Shown here: piece by piece, positions 17,004-28,245 of the stretch | Layout: each line of letters opens with the position of its first letter | Numbering within the stretch: position 1 is the first letter of the stretch | Source: Streptomyces sp. NBC_00457 | GTDB lineage: Bacteria > Actinomycetota > Actinomycetes > Streptomycetales > Streptomycetaceae | Assembly: GCF_036014015.1 (NCBI RefSeq) | Contig: NZ_CP107905.1 | Span: forward strand, 3,906,001-3,970,000 | Direction of reading: 5' to 3' | Length of the DNA: 64,000 nt | Notes under the pieces: model-generated | Databases searched by the model: none | What the model was told of the DNA's origin: nothing | The model's input: the letters and a program-made list of their open reading frames with translations, nothing else | Made by a program: the position numbers and the translations under genes

Positions 17004-17052
17004 TTCCTGTTCTACGGTCCTCCCGTCATCGCATGGACGGGAGGGCGAGCCG

Positions 17053-19162
<2,110 letters not shown>

Positions 19163-19191
<29 letters not shown>

Positions 19192-19363
19192 GGGCGTGCG
19201 CTGGTACGTGCGGGAGCTGACCGACGAGTCGGCGTACGACCGTTATGTCGCGCACGTACGGAAAGACCACCCTCAGGCCGAGGTGCCGTCCCGGCGTGAC
19301 TTCGAGCGGATGCGCACGGACCGGCAGGAGGAGGACCCGCGCCAGGGCTTCCGCTGCTGCTGA
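19163..19363 (+). CDS. YbdD/YjiX family small protein
   Basis: A 66-residue basic protein (DUF466 type): WYVRELTDESAYDRYVAH at the start and the conserved DFERMRTDRQ near residue 47. It ends GFRCC. Genes of this family almost always follow cstA or btsT and are thought to assist the transporter. The ATG lies within the last codons of cstA in another frame. Confidence 0.85.
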
Positions 19364-19504
19364 ACACGCCTGGTGAGCCCCCGAATGAGGATGCCCGGTG
19401 AGGATCGCGCCCGGAATGCGGACGAGGCCTTCCGCTTTCGCGACACCGTGACCTAGATTGCCTGCGCGTTACACAGGTGATCAGTGAGGGGACGGAGCCG
19501 GCGG

Positions 19505-19759
19505 ATGTCACAAACATCGGAAGTGAACAGAGGGACGGTGACACCCGCCAGGGTCGTCATCGCGCTCTGCCTATTCGCGCCCTTCGTGGCGATGCTGTGG
19601 GTGGGTTCGTACGCGAAGGAAGACCCGGCCTTCATCGGCATCCCGTTCTTCTACTGGTACCAGATGGCCTGGGTGGTCCTCTCCACCGTGCTGACGATGG
19701 TCGCGTACAAGCTGTGGCAGCGTGACCAGCGGGCACGCAAGGGGGGTGCCGGAAAGTGA
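19505..19759 (+). CDS. DUF3311 membrane protein
   Basis: An 84-residue protein with two membrane helices (about residues 14-33 and 45-66, the latter WYQMAWVVLSTVLTMVAYKL). DUF3311 proteins are the small partner of monocarboxylate symporters of the SSS family. Its stop overlaps the GTG of mctP (GTGA). ATG 19505 is preferred over an upstream in-frame codon because of the GGAGCCGGCGG leader. Confidence 0.82.
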   Translation: MSQTSEVNRGTVTPARVVIALCLFAPFVAMLWVGSYAKEDPAFIGIPFFYWYQMAWVVLSTVLTMVAYKLWQRDQRARKGGAGK

Positions 19760-21387
19760 AGGACGGCGTGAACGGCGTCGCACTCGCCGTCTTCATCCTC
19801 TTCTTCGTGGCCGTCACGGTCATGGGCTTCTTGGCCTCGCGCTGGCGCAGGGCCGCGAACGACCAGACCCTGGACGAATGGGGCCTGGGCGGGCGCTCGT
19901 TCGGCACCTGGATCACCTGGTTCCTGCTCGGCGGCGACCTGTATACGGCGTACACCTTCGTCGCCGTACCGGCGGCGATCTACGCGGCGGGCGCGGCCGG
20001 CTTCTTCGCGGTGCCCTACACGATCCTCATCTACCCGATGATGTTCGTCTTCCTGCCGCGGCTGTGGTCGGTCTCGCACAAGCACGGCTACGTCACCACG
20101 TCGGACTTCGTCCGGGGCCGCTACGACTCCAAGGGGCTGTCACTGGCGGTCGCCGTCACCGGCATCCTCGCCACGATGCCGTACATCGCGCTCCAACTGG
20201 TCGGCATCCAGGCCGTCCTTGACGTGATGGGCGTCGGCGGCGGCGAGGACACCAACTGGTTCATCAAGGACCTGCCGCTGCTGATCGCCTTCGGCGTGCT
20301 GGCCGCGTACACGTACTCCTCGGGTCTGCGGGCGCCTGCGCTGATCGCGTTCGTGAAGGACGCGCTGATCTACATCGTCATCGCGGTCGCGGTCATCTAC
20401 ATCCCGATCAAGCTGGGCGGGTTCGACGACATCTTCGCCAAGGCGAGCGCCGCGTTCAGCCAGACCAACCCGGCGACGGGCGCGCCACGCGGTGCGACGG
20501 TCCCGGGCGACGCGACCCAGTGGACGTACGCCACCCTGGCCCTCGGCTCGGCGCTCGCGCTGTTCATGTACCCGCACTCGGTGACGGCCGTGCTCTCCAG
20601 CCGCAGCCGTGACGTCATCCGCCGCAACTCCACGATCCTGCCGCTGTACTCGCTGATGCTGGGCCTGCTCGGTCTGCTCGGCTTCATGGCGATCGCGGCC
20701 GGAATCAAGGTGGAGAACGGCCAGTTGGCGATCCCGCAGCTGTTCGAGACCATGTTCCCCGACTGGTTCGCGGGCGTGGCCTTCGCGGCGATCGGCATCG
20801 GCGCGCTGGTGCCGGCGGCGATCATGTCCATCGCGGCGGCCAACCTCTTCACCCGCAACATCTACAAGGACTTCATCAAGCCGGACGCCACACCGGCGCA
20901 GGAGACCAAGGTCTCCAAGCTGGTGTCCCTGCTGGTGAAGGTGGGCGCACTGGTCTTCGTCCTGACCATGGACAAGACGGTGGCGATCAACTTCCAACTG
21001 CTGGGCGGCATCTGGATCCTCCAGACCTTCCCGGCCCTGGTCGGCGGCCTCTTCACCCGCTGGTTCCACCGCTGGGCCCTGCTCGCCGGCTGGGCGGTCG
21101 GCATGATCTACGGCACGGTCGCCGCGTACGGCGTCGCCTCCCCGACCCAGGACCACTTCGGCGGCTCCAACAAGGAGATCCCCGGCATCGGCGAGATCGG
21201 CTACATCGGCCTCACGGCGTTCGTCCTGAACGTGCTGGTGACGGTCGTCCTCACCTTCGCCCTCAAGGCGATGAAGGCCCCCGAGGGCGTGGACGAGACA
21301 AGCCCGGAGGACTACACAGGCGAGGCGGGCGACCCGGGAGTCAAGACGGAACTGCCGCCGGCTACGGCGGCTGCAGCGCCCCATTAG
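19756..21387 (+). CDS. mctP: Monocarboxylate uptake permease, sodium:solute symporter family
   Basis: A 543-residue SSS-family symporter with about 13 helices. The segment DEWGLGGRSFGTWITWFLLG near residue 38 is the conserved first-helix region, and RSRDVIRRNSTILPLYS marks a typical cytoplasmic loop. Relatives (MctP of Rhizobium, with the same DUF3311 partner) import lactate, pyruvate, propionate and alanine. The sixth-helix region and Asp/Ser pattern look intact. Together with cstA-ybdD it forms a carboxylate-uptake block next to the das genes. Confidence 0.87.
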   Translation: MKDGVNGVALAVFILFFVAVTVMGFLASRWRRAANDQTLDEWGLGGRSFGTWITWFLLGGDLYTAYTFVAVPAAIYAAGAAGFFAVPYTILIYPMMFVFLPRLWSVSHKHGYVTTSDFVRGRYDSKGLSLAVAVTGILATMPYIALQLVGIQAVLDVMGVGGGEDTNWFIKDLPLLIAFGVLAAYTYSSGLRAPALIAFVKDALIYIVIAVAVIYIPIKLGGFDDIFAKASAAFSQTNPATGAPRGATVPGDATQWTYATLALGSALALFMYPHSVTAVLSSRSRDVIRRNSTILPLYSLMLGLLGLLGFMAIAAGIKVENGQLAIPQLFETMFPDWFAGVAFAAIGIGALVPAAIMSIAAANLFTRNIYKDFIKPDATPAQETKVSKLVSLLVKVGALVFVLTMDKTVAINFQLLGGIWILQTFPALVGGLFTRWFHRWALLAGWAVGMIYGTVAAYGVASPTQDHFGGSNKEIPGIGEIGYIGLTAFVLNVLVTVVLTFALKAMKAPEGVDETSPEDYTGEAGDPGVKTELPPATAAAAPH

Positions 21388-21442
21388 GGGCGCGGGGCTG
21401 TATCGATTTGCGGCTCCGCCGCGTGGGCGCGACCAGCCACGA
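21376..21442 (+). repeat. Interspersed 3'-end repeat, long form (copy D)
   Basis: GCGCCCCATTAGGGGCGC, GGGGCTGTATCGATTTGCGG, CTCCGCCGCGTGGGCGCG and ACCAGCCACGAC in series. It begins inside the last codons of mctP and probably ends its transcript. Confidence 0.75.
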
Positions 21443-21508
21443 CGAACCCGCAGCGGGCCGCCGAAATCAAGCACCACGGCGGCCCGCTCTTCATGCACAC
21501 TCACCCGC

Positions 21509-22015
21509 ATGGACATAGTGATCCGGCGCGTAGAACCCACCGAATACGGAACCCTCGGCGACATCACAGCCCAGGCCTACCTCCAGGACGGCCTCCTGAC
21601 CTTCGGCGAGAGCGACTGGTACCTCGGTGAGCTGAAGGACGTGGCGAAGCGCGCCGCCGCGGCCGACGTTCTCGTAGCCACACAGGGCGACCAACTCCTC
21701 GGCGGAGTCACCTTCGTCCCCTCCCCCGGCCCCATGGCCGAACTCGCCCGCCCCGGAGAGGCGGAGATCCGCATGCTGGCCGTGGCCCGGGCGGCCCGCG
21801 GAAGGGGCGCCGGAGAGGCCCTCGTCCGCGCGTGCGTCGAGCGGGCGAAAGCGACGGACGGCTGCACCGGCATGGTCCTGTCGACCCAGCCCTCGATGCA
21901 CGCAGCCCACCGCATCTACGAACGTCTCGGCTTCACCCGAGCCCCGGAACGCGACTGGAACCCGATCCCGGAGCAGCCCGAGTTCACTCTCCTCACTTAT
22001 CAGTTGACGCTCTGA
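21509..22015 (+). CDS. GNAT-family N-acetyltransferase
   Basis: A 168-residue acetyltransferase. IRMLAVARAARGRGAGEALVRACVE (residues about 88-112) is motif A with the R/Q-x-x-G-x-G/A acetyl-CoA pyrophosphate loop, and GFTRAPERDWNPIP near the C-terminus closes the fold. It transfers an acetyl group from acetyl-CoA to an amine that cannot be predicted. It stands alone between the mctP repeat and the nrd regulatory region. Confidence 0.87.
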   Translation: MDIVIRRVEPTEYGTLGDITAQAYLQDGLLTFGESDWYLGELKDVAKRAAAADVLVATQGDQLLGGVTFVPSPGPMAELARPGEAEIRMLAVARAARGRGAGEALVRACVERAKATDGCTGMVLSTQPSMHAAHRIYERLGFTRAPERDWNPIPEQPEFTLLTYQLTL

Positions 22016-22026
22016 AGCCGACCGCG

Positions 22027-22042
22027 ACACAACATGTAGGGG
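22027..22042 (+). promoter_or_regulatory. nrdA: NrdR box 1 upstream of nrdA
   Basis: ACACAACATGTAGGGG matches 12 of 16 positions of the NrdR consensus ACACWATATATWGTGT. Confidence 0.6.
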
Positions 22043-22057
22043 TGTCACCGGAGCCGG

Positions 22058-22073
22058 GCACAAGATGTATGCT
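22058..22073 (+). promoter_or_regulatory. nrdA: NrdR box 2 overlapping the nrdA -10 region
   Basis: GCACAAGATGTATGCT matches 10 of 16 positions and begins exactly 31 bp after box 1, the usual NrdR spacing of three helical turns. It contains TATGCT (22068-22073), a likely -10 hexamer, so bound NrdR would block polymerase. Confidence 0.6.
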
Positions 22074-22079
22074 CATGCT

Positions 22080-22187
22080 CGCTGTCGCCGCAGGGGAATC
22101 CGGTGCGAATCCGGAACTGTCCCGCAACGGTGTACTCATGCGTGTTCATACACGTATGGGAGTCAGTCCGAGGACCTGCCGACAGCG
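22080..22187 (+). ncRNA. Cobalamin (B12) riboswitch
   Basis: The closing stem is perfect: CGCTGTCG at 22080-22087 and CGACAGCG at 22180-22187. Inside are the conserved blocks GGGAATCCGGTGCGAATCC, ACTGTCCCGCAACGGTG, and AGTCCGAGGACCTGCC. It begins about 7 bp after the -10 hexamer, so it starts the mRNA. With adenosylcobalamin it should turn nrdABS off, leaving the B12-dependent class II enzyme to serve. The 130-bp leader after it holds GC-rich inverted repeats able to form the expression platform. Confidence 0.92.
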
Positions 22188-22319
22188 CGCCCGGCCACCC
22201 GGCCGGTGCGCCCGACGTCCGGGCCTCGTGGAATGGGCCGGTGGGCGCGACGCCATGTGCGCTCGTGTGCTGCCCCCTGCCCTCCGCAAGGCCCCGTGCC
22301 GAGCGAGGGAGAGCCCCAC

Positions 22320-24668
22320 GTGACCATCGCGCCAGCCGAACCGGCCTCAGCGATCCAGGACACCGACGGTCCGGGAACCGCACTGCTGCGGACCCTGACC
22401 GAGCTGACCGCCGACCTCCCCGACGCCGACCCCGGCCGGGTCGCCGCCGCCGCGCTGCGCGGCAGGTCGGCCCGGGCGGACGAGTCGGAGTTGCGCGAGC
22501 TGGCCACCGAGGCCGCGGCCGGCCTCATCTCGGAGGACCCCGTGTACTCCCGGCTGGCCGCCCGTCTCCTGACGATCGGCATCGCCGCCGAGGCGGCCTC
22601 GCAGGGTGTCACGTCGTTCTCCGAGTCGGTCGCCGTCGGCCATCGCGAGGGCCTCATCGCCGACCGCACCGCCGAGTTCGTACGGCTGCACACGGCCCGC
22701 CTGGACCACCTGATCGACCCTGCGGCCGACGACCGCTTCGGCTACTTCGGCCTGCGCACCCTGCACAGCCGCTACCTCCTCCGGCACCCCATCACCCGCA
22801 AGGTGATCGAGACGCCCCAGCACTTCATGCTCCGGGTCGCCGCAGGTCTGGCCGAAGACGACACCGCCCGCTCCGTCGACGAAGTCGCCGCGCTCTACGG
22901 GCTGATGAGCCGCCTCGACTACCTCCCCTCCTCCCCCACCCTCTTCAACTCCGGCACCCGGCACCCCCAGATGTCGTCCTGCTACCTCCTCGACTCACCC
23001 AAGGACGAGCTGGACTCCATCTACGACCGCTACCACCAGGTGGCCCGCCTCTCGAAGCACGCCGGCGGCATCGGCATCGCCTACTCCCGCATCCGCGCCC
23101 GCGGTTCACTGATCCGCGGCACGAACGGGCACTCCAACGGCATCGTCCCGTTCCTGAAGACCCTGGACGCCTCGGTCGCCGCCGTGAACCAGGGCGGCCG
23201 GCGCAAGGGCGCGGCGGCGGTGTACCTGGAGACCTGGCACTCCGACATCGAGGAGTTCCTGGAGCTGCGCGACAACACCGGTGAGGACGCCCGCCGTACG
23301 CACAATCTGAACCTGGCGCACTGGGTCCCGGACGAGTTCATGCGCCGGGTCAACGCGGACGGCGTGTGGTCCCTCTTCTCCCCCGCCGACGTGCCCGAAC
23401 TGACCGACCTGTGGGGCGAGGAGTTCGACGCCGCGTATCAGAAGGCGGAGGCCGCGGGGCTCGCGCGCAAGACCATCCCGGCCCGTGATCTGTACGGCCG
23501 CATGATGCGCACCCTCGCGCAGACCGGCAACGGCTGGATGACCTTCAAGGACGCCGCCAACCGCACCGCCAACCAGACCGCCGAGCCCGGCCATGTCGTC
23601 CACTCCTCCAACCTCTGCACGGAGATCCTGGAGGTCACGGACGACGATGAGACGGCGGTGTGCAACCTGGGGTCGGTCAACCTCGGCGCGTTCGTGAACG
23701 ACGGGGACATCGACTGGGAGCGGCTGGACGAGGCCGTCCGCACCGCCGTCACCTTCCTCGACCGCGTCGTCGACATCAACTTCTACCCGACCGAGCAGGC
23801 GGGCCGGTCCAACGCCAAGTGGCGTCCCGTGGGCCTCGGCGCGATGGGCCTCCAGGACGTCTTCTTCAAGCTGCGCCTGCCCTTCGACTCACCCGAGGCC
23901 AAGGCCCTCTCCACCCGCATCGCCGAGCGCATCATGCTGGCTTCGTACGAGGCCTCCGCCGACCTCGCCGAGCGCAACGGCCCCCTCCCCGCCTGGCAGA
24001 AGACCCGTACCGCCAAGGGTGTCCTGCACCCCGACCACTACGACGTCGAGCTGACCTGGCCCGAGCGCTGGGCGGCCCTGCGCGAACGCATCGCCGAAGT
24101 CGGCCTGCGCAACTCGCTGCTCCTGGCCATCGCGCCCACCGCCACCATCGCGTCCATCGCCGGTGTGTACGAGTGCATCGAGCCGCAGGTCTCCAACCTC
24201 TTCAAGCGCGAGACCCTGTCCGGCGAGTTCCTCCAGGTCAACTCGTACCTGGTGAACGAACTCAAGGCACTCGGCGTCTGGGACGCCCGCACCCGCGAGG
24301 CGCTGCGCGAGGCGAACGGCTCGGTGCAGGACTTCGCCTGGATCCCCGAGGACGTACGGCGGCTCTACCGCACGGCGTGGGAGATCCCGCAGCGCGGACT
24401 GATCGACATGGCCGCCGCCAGAACCCCCTTCCTGGACCAGTCCCAGTCCCTGAACCTCTTCCTGGAGACGCCGACCATCGGAAAGCTCTCCTCGATGTAC
24501 GCGTACGCCTGGAAGTCCGGGCTGAAGACGACGTACTACCTGCGCTCCCGCCCGGCGACCCGCATCGCCCGCGCGGCACAGGCGACGCTCCCCGTCCAGC
24601 AGGTGACCTCTGAAGACGCCGTCGCCTGCTCCCTGGAAAACCCCGAGTCCTGCGAGGCCTGCCAGTAA
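22320..24668 (+). CDS. nrdA: Ribonucleoside-diphosphate reductase alpha subunit (class Ia)
   Basis: A 782-residue R1 subunit. NSGTRHPQMSSCYLLDS contains one of the active-site redox cysteines, SSNLCTEILE is the N-x-C-x-E radical motif, and the C-terminus ends ESCEACQ, the thioredoxin-accepting cysteine pair. It reduces ribonucleoside diphosphates to deoxy forms with NrdB. GTG 22320 is preferred: it follows GAGGGAGAG, and frames further upstream would pass through the riboswitch. The stop overlaps the nrdB ATG (TAATG). Expression is set by NrdR and the B12 riboswitch. Confidence 0.95.
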   Translation: MTIAPAEPASAIQDTDGPGTALLRTLTELTADLPDADPGRVAAAALRGRSARADESELRELATEAAAGLISEDPVYSRLAARLLTIGIAAEAASQGVTSFSESVAVGHREGLIADRTAEFVRLHTARLDHLIDPAADDRFGYFGLRTLHSRYLLRHPITRKVIETPQHFMLRVAAGLAEDDTARSVDEVAALYGLMSRLDYLPSSPTLFNSGTRHPQMSSCYLLDSPKDELDSIYDRYHQVARLSKHAGGIGIAYSRIRARGSLIRGTNGHSNGIVPFLKTLDASVAAVNQGGRRKGAAAVYLETWHSDIEEFLELRDNTGEDARRTHNLNLAHWVPDEFMRRVNADGVWSLFSPADVPELTDLWGEEFDAAYQKAEAAGLARKTIPARDLYGRMMRTLAQTGNGWMTFKDAANRTANQTAEPGHVVHSSNLCTEILEVTDDDETAVCNLGSVNLGAFVNDGDIDWERLDEAVRTAVTFLDRVVDINFYPTEQAGRSNAKWRPVGLGAMGLQDVFFKLRLPFDSPEAKALSTRIAERIMLASYEASADLAERNGPLPAWQKTRTAKGVLHPDHYDVELTWPERWAALRERIAEVGLRNSLLLAIAPTATIASIAGVYECIEPQVSNLFKRETLSGEFLQVNSYLVNELKALGVWDARTREALREANGSVQDFAWIPEDVRRLYRTAWEIPQRGLIDMAAARTPFLDQSQSLNLFLETPTIGKLSSMYAYAWKSGLKTTYYLRSRPATRIARAAQATLPVQQVTSEDAVACSLENPESCEACQ

Positions 24669-25681
24669 TGACCACCCGTAACCAGCATCTCCTCGACCCG
24701 GGCTTCGAGCTGACCCTGCGCCCCATGCGCTACCCCGACTTCTACGAGCGCTACCGGGACGCCATCAAGAACACCTGGACCGTGGAGGAGGTCGACCTCC
24801 ACTCGGACGTCACCGACCTCGCCAAGCTCACGCCCGACGAACAGCACCTGATCGGCCGACTCGTCGCCTTCTTCGCGACGGGTGACTCGATCGTCGCCAA
24901 CAACCTGGTGCTGACGCTCTACAAGCACATCAACTCCCCCGAGGCGCGCCTGTATCTCTCAAGGCAGCTCTTCGAGGAGGCCGTCCACGTCCAGTTCTAT
25001 CTGACGCTGCTGGACACCTACCTCCCCGATCCGGAGGACCGGGCCGCCGCGTTCGACGCCGTGGAGAACATCCCGTCCATCCGCGAGAAGGCCGGGTTCT
25101 GCTTCAAGTGGATCAACGAGGTCGAGAAGCTGGACCGCCTGGAGACGCAGGCCGACCGGCGCCGCTTCCTGCTCAACCTCATCTGCTTCGCGGCGTGCAT
25201 CGAGGGCCTGTTCTTCTACGGGGCCTTCGCGTACGTCTACTGGTTCCGCAGCCGGGGTCTGCTGCACGGCCTGGCGACCGGCACCAACTGGGTGTTCCGC
25301 GACGAGACGATGCACATGTCCTTCGCGTTCGACGTGGTCGACACGGTCCGCAAGGAGGAGCCGGAGCTCTTCGACGACCAGCTCGAGCAGCAGGTCACCG
25401 ACATGCTGAGGGAGGCCGTCGAGGCCGAGCTGCAGTTCGCGCGCGACCTGTGTGGTGACGGCCTCCCGGGGATGAACACGGAATCGATGCGGCAGTACCT
25501 GGAGTGCGTCGCCGACCAGCGACTCAGTCGCCTCGGTTTCGCTCCGGTGTACGGCTCCGAGAACCCCTTCTCCTTCATGGAGTTGCAGGGGGTTCAGGAA
25601 CTCACCAACTTCTTCGAGCGGCGTCCTTCGGCGTACCAGGTGGCGGTGGAGGGCACCGTCGACCTGGACGAGGACTTCTGA
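24668..25681 (+). CDS. nrdB: Ribonucleoside-diphosphate reductase beta subunit (class Ia)
   Basis: A 337-residue R2 subunit that carries the diiron centre and tyrosyl radical used by NrdA. The iron-ligand helices are seen as EEAVHVQFY (E-x-x-H) and FRDETMHMSFAF (E-x-x-H). The acidic C-terminal tail ending DLDEDF is the peptide that docks onto the alpha subunit. The start ATG overlaps the nrdA stop, giving tight coupling. The third gene of the known nrdABS operon follows 217 bp downstream. Confidence 0.95.
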   Translation: MTTRNQHLLDPGFELTLRPMRYPDFYERYRDAIKNTWTVEEVDLHSDVTDLAKLTPDEQHLIGRLVAFFATGDSIVANNLVLTLYKHINSPEARLYLSRQLFEEAVHVQFYLTLLDTYLPDPEDRAAAFDAVENIPSIREKAGFCFKWINEVEKLDRLETQADRRRFLLNLICFAACIEGLFFYGAFAYVYWFRSRGLLHGLATGTNWVFRDETMHMSFAFDVVDTVRKEEPELFDDQLEQQVTDMLREAVEAELQFARDLCGDGLPGMNTESMRQYLECVADQRLSRLGFAPVYGSENPFSFMELQGVQELTNFFERRPSAYQVAVEGTVDLDEDF

Positions 25682-25806
25682 GTCTTCCGTTCCGCCTCCC
25701 TCAGTTGTCGGTCGATCCGGCGGTCGTGGAGCGCCCCCACGATCGCCGGACCGCCGAGGAGGGAGAAGAGAATCACGAGGGCCATGAGTTCGAGGAATGT
25801 GTTCAT
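25594..25806 (-). CDS. Small single-span membrane protein, hypothetical
   Basis: A 70-residue frame with one clear membrane helix (LELMALVILFSLLGGPAIVG, residues 5-24) followed by a basic, Arg/Glu-rich tail (HDRRIDRQLREAERK). The last third overlaps nrdB antisense by 88 bp, which lowers certainty. ATG 25806 is chosen since the helix starts right after it. It is divergent from nrdS, with two palindromes between the starts. I do not recognise the family. Confidence 0.5.
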   Translation of the reverse strand: MNTFLELMALVILFSLLGGPAIVGALHDRRIDRQLREAERKTQKSSSRSTVPSTATWYAEGRRSKKLVSS

Positions 25807-25824
25807 GCGGTAAGTCTCGTACTG

Positions 25825-25859
25825 GCATGACACTCCTGACAGTGGCAGGACTGTCATGC
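25825..25859. promoter_or_regulatory. Palindromic operator candidate upstream of nrdS
   Basis: GCATGACA (25825-25832) and TGTCATGC (25852-25859) are perfect inverted arms, and inside them TGACAG and CTGTCA form a second pair. Confidence 0.5.
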
Positions 25860-25872
25860 ACCCTCGAATTAC

Positions 25873-25888
25873 TGCCACGGCGGTGGCA
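25873..25888. promoter_or_regulatory. Second palindrome upstream of nrdS
   Basis: TGCCAC-N4-GTGGCA, a perfect 6-bp inverted repeat ending 10 bp before the nrdS start; a good place for autorepression. Confidence 0.5.
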
Positions 25889-25898
25889 CACTGGCAGC

Positions 25899-26864
25899 AT
25901 GCTGAAGAACGTGGCCGTCGCCCTGCTCGACGGAGTTCACCCCTTCGAACTCGGTGTGGTCTGTGAGGTCTTCGGCCTCGACCGCAGCGACGAGGGGCTG
26001 CCGGTGTACGACTTCGCGGTCGTCTCGGCGGAAGGACCCGCGCTGCGCACCCATGTCCCCGGGTTCACGGTCTCCACGCCGTACGGGCTCGAGCGGCTCG
26101 ACGAGGCGGATCTGATCGCCGTACCGGCGGGAAGCGACTACATCGGCCGGGACTATCCGGACGAGCTGCTCGACGCCCTGGTCAGGGCCACGGACCGGGG
26201 CGCCCGGGTGCTCAGCGTCTGCTCCGGCGTCTTCGTCCTCGGTGCCGCCGGGCTGCTCGACGGGCGGCGGTGCGCGGTGCACTGGCGGCAGGCGGACGAA
26301 TTGGCCCGGCGCTTCCCGCGCGCGATCATCGAGCCCGATGTGCTGTACGTCGACGAGGACCCGGTGATCACCTCGGCGGGCACGGCCGCCGGCATCGACG
26401 CCTGTCTGCACATCGTGCGCAAGGACGAGGGGCCGGAGGTCGCCAACGCCATCGCCCGGCGCATGGTCGTACCGCCGCACCGGGACGGCGGGCAGGCCCA
26501 GTTCATCGAGCGACCGCTGCCCCGGTCGCAGTGCGACACGGTCGGTGAGGTACTGGTGTGGATGGAGGAGCATCTCGACGAGGAGGTCACCGTCGAGCAG
26601 CTCGCCGCGCGGGCGCACATGTCGCCGCGCACCTTCGCCCGCCGCTTCCAGCAGGAGACCGGCACGACTCCCTACCGCTGGATCCTGCGCCAGCGCGTGC
26701 TGCTCGCCCAGCGGTTGCTGGAGGCGACGGACGAGACGGTGGACGCGATCGCGGCCCGCACCGGGTTCGGTACCGCGGCCGCGCTGCGCCATCAGTTCGT
26801 ACGGTCGGTCGGGACCACCCCGCAGGCCTACCGGCGGACATTCCGGGGCCCCGAAGCGGCCTGA
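25899..26864 (+). CDS. nrdS: AraC/GlxA-family transcriptional regulator NrdS
   Basis: A 321-residue protein with an N-terminal DJ-1/PfpI-like domain (VLSVCSGVFVLGAAGLLDG around residue 105 resembles the nucleophile elbow) and a C-terminal AraC domain with two helix-turn-helices (VEQLAARAHMSPRTFARRF and IAARTGFGTAAALRHQF). Position behind nrdAB identifies it as NrdS of the Streptomyces nrdABS operon; its target is not settled. The palindromes between it and nrdB suggest it also has its own promoter. ATG 25899. Confidence 0.88.
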   Translation: MLKNVAVALLDGVHPFELGVVCEVFGLDRSDEGLPVYDFAVVSAEGPALRTHVPGFTVSTPYGLERLDEADLIAVPAGSDYIGRDYPDELLDALVRATDRGARVLSVCSGVFVLGAAGLLDGRRCAVHWRQADELARRFPRAIIEPDVLYVDEDPVITSAGTAAGIDACLHIVRKDEGPEVANAIARRMVVPPHRDGGQAQFIERPLPRSQCDTVGEVLVWMEEHLDEEVTVEQLAARAHMSPRTFARRFQQETGTTPYRWILRQRVLLAQRLLEATDETVDAIAARTGFGTAAALRHQFVRSVGTTPQAYRRTFRGPEAA

Positions 26865-26868
26865 CGCA

Positions 26869-28245
26869 TCACCTCGCCACGGGCCTCAGCAGCAGTCGCT
26901 GCGGGCGCAGCGTGATGCCCACCCGCGTGCCGTCGTCGGAGCCCCGCACTTGCTCGAAGCGGTACTTGGTGGCCAGTGCCGCCGTGACCAGCGTCAGCTG
27001 GGCCATCGAGAAGTGGTCGCTGGGGCACTTGCGGTTGCCGACGCTGAAGGGGCTCATGGCGTACTTCGGCACTTCCTTGACCCGCTCGGGCAGCCAGCGG
27101 TCCGGGTCGAACTCCAGGTTGTGCCCATACGAGAGCGGATCGCGCTGGATCGCGTACGGGCTGTACACGATGTCGGCCCCGGCCGGAATGCGGTAGCCAC
27201 CGAGTTCCGTGTCGGTCACCGCCCGTCGCGTCAATATCCATACGGCTGGGCGCAAACGCATGGCTTCGACGACGACATTGTTGGTGTGCCTGAGCTTACG
27301 GACGTCGTCGAATGCGACGGGCCGGCCGCCGGTCACGGATTCGACCTCCGCCTTCACCTTGTCCGCGTGTTCGGGTTGTTCCGCGAGCATGTGCAGCAGC
27401 CACATGATCGTGGACGCCACTGTTTCGCTGCCGGGGGTGAGTATCGCGACGACCTGGTCGTGGATCTCCTGTTCCCCGATGGGGTCGCCATTGTCGTCCT
27501 TCGCCTCCAGCAACGCCGTGAGCAAATCGTCCGGCCTTTGACCAGATGCCCGGCGTTCGGCGACGATCTCGTCGACCAGGAGATGCAAATCGGCCAGCGC
27601 CCGGTTGAATTTGCGGTTGGGCGGCAGAGGCAGCCGGTAGAGCGGTCCCAGCGGGACGACCATCCTCCGGTACATCCCACGGAACACGGTGGCGAGCGCG
27701 ACACACAGCCGCTCCGCCCGCTCGTCCATGTAATCGCCACGCAGCAGACAGCGGGCGGCGATCCGCACCGCGATCCGGAAGGACTCGGACGTGCAGTCGA
27801 TGGTCTCGCCGGGCTGCCAGCGCTCGGTCAGCCCATGCGCCTCCTCCTCCATGATCGGCCCGTACGCCGGGATGGCGTCGAGCCGGAAGGCGGGCTGGAT
27901 GGTGCGGCGCTGACGCCGGTGCCGCGGGCCGTTCGCGGTGGCCACGCCCTCCTTGCCGAGCAGGCCTTCGAGCGACTCCCACAGCGGGCCGTCGATCTTG
28001 AAGTCGGGGCTCAGGGCCAGCGCTCCGGTGAGCGCCGGGGTGGTGACGGCGTAGACCGTCTTCGGGCCGAGCTTCAGCCGGACGACGTCGCCGTGCTCGC
28101 GCAGCCGGGCCATGAAGGCCAGCGGGTCGCGGACCAGTTTGAGGCCATGGCCGAGACCAGGGACCCCACCGCCCGCCAGGGGCGGCTCACGCAGCTCCGA
28201 TGCCTCATGGTCCGGGGCTTCGGGCTTCACGGACTCGACGGTCAT
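26869..28245 (-). CDS. cyp170A1: Cytochrome P450 CYP170A-type epi-isozizaene 5-monooxygenase
   Basis: A 458-residue P450. The I-helix has [11 protein letters not shown] (residues 268-278), the K-helix ExxR is EAMR at 327-330, and the heme loop is [11 protein letters not shown] with Cys407 as thiolate ligand; the usual Gly two residues after the Cys is Ser. It oxidises epi-isozizaene to albaflavenols and albaflavenone. Residues 239-247 (DDLLTALLE) and 250-254 (DDNGD) match terpene-synthase metal motifs, the moonlighting farnesene synthase site described for CYP170A1. The start overlaps the synthase stop (ATGA), so both are co-translated. Confidence 0.93.
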   Translation of the reverse strand: MTVESVKPEAPDHEASELREPPLAGGGVPGLGHGLKLVRDPLAFMARLREHGDVVRLKLGPKTVYAVTTPALTGALALSPDFKIDGPLWESLEGLLGKEGVATANGPRHRRQRRTIQPAFRLDAIPAYGPIMEEEAHGLTERWQPGETIDCTSESFRIAVRIAARCLLRGDYMDERAERLCVALATVFRGMYRRMVVPLGPLYRLPLPPNRKFNRALADLHLLVDEIVAERRASGQRPDDLLTALLEAKDDNGDPIGEQEIHDQVVAILTPGSETVASTIMWLLHMLAEQPEHADKVKAEVESVTGGRPVAFDDVRKLRHTNNVVVEAMRLRPAVWILTRRAVTDTELGGYRIPAGADIVYSPYAIQRDPLSYGHNLEFDPDRWLPERVKEVPKYAMSPFSVGNRKCPSDHFSMAQLTLVTAALATKYRFEQVRGSDDGTRVGITLRPQRLLLRPVAR

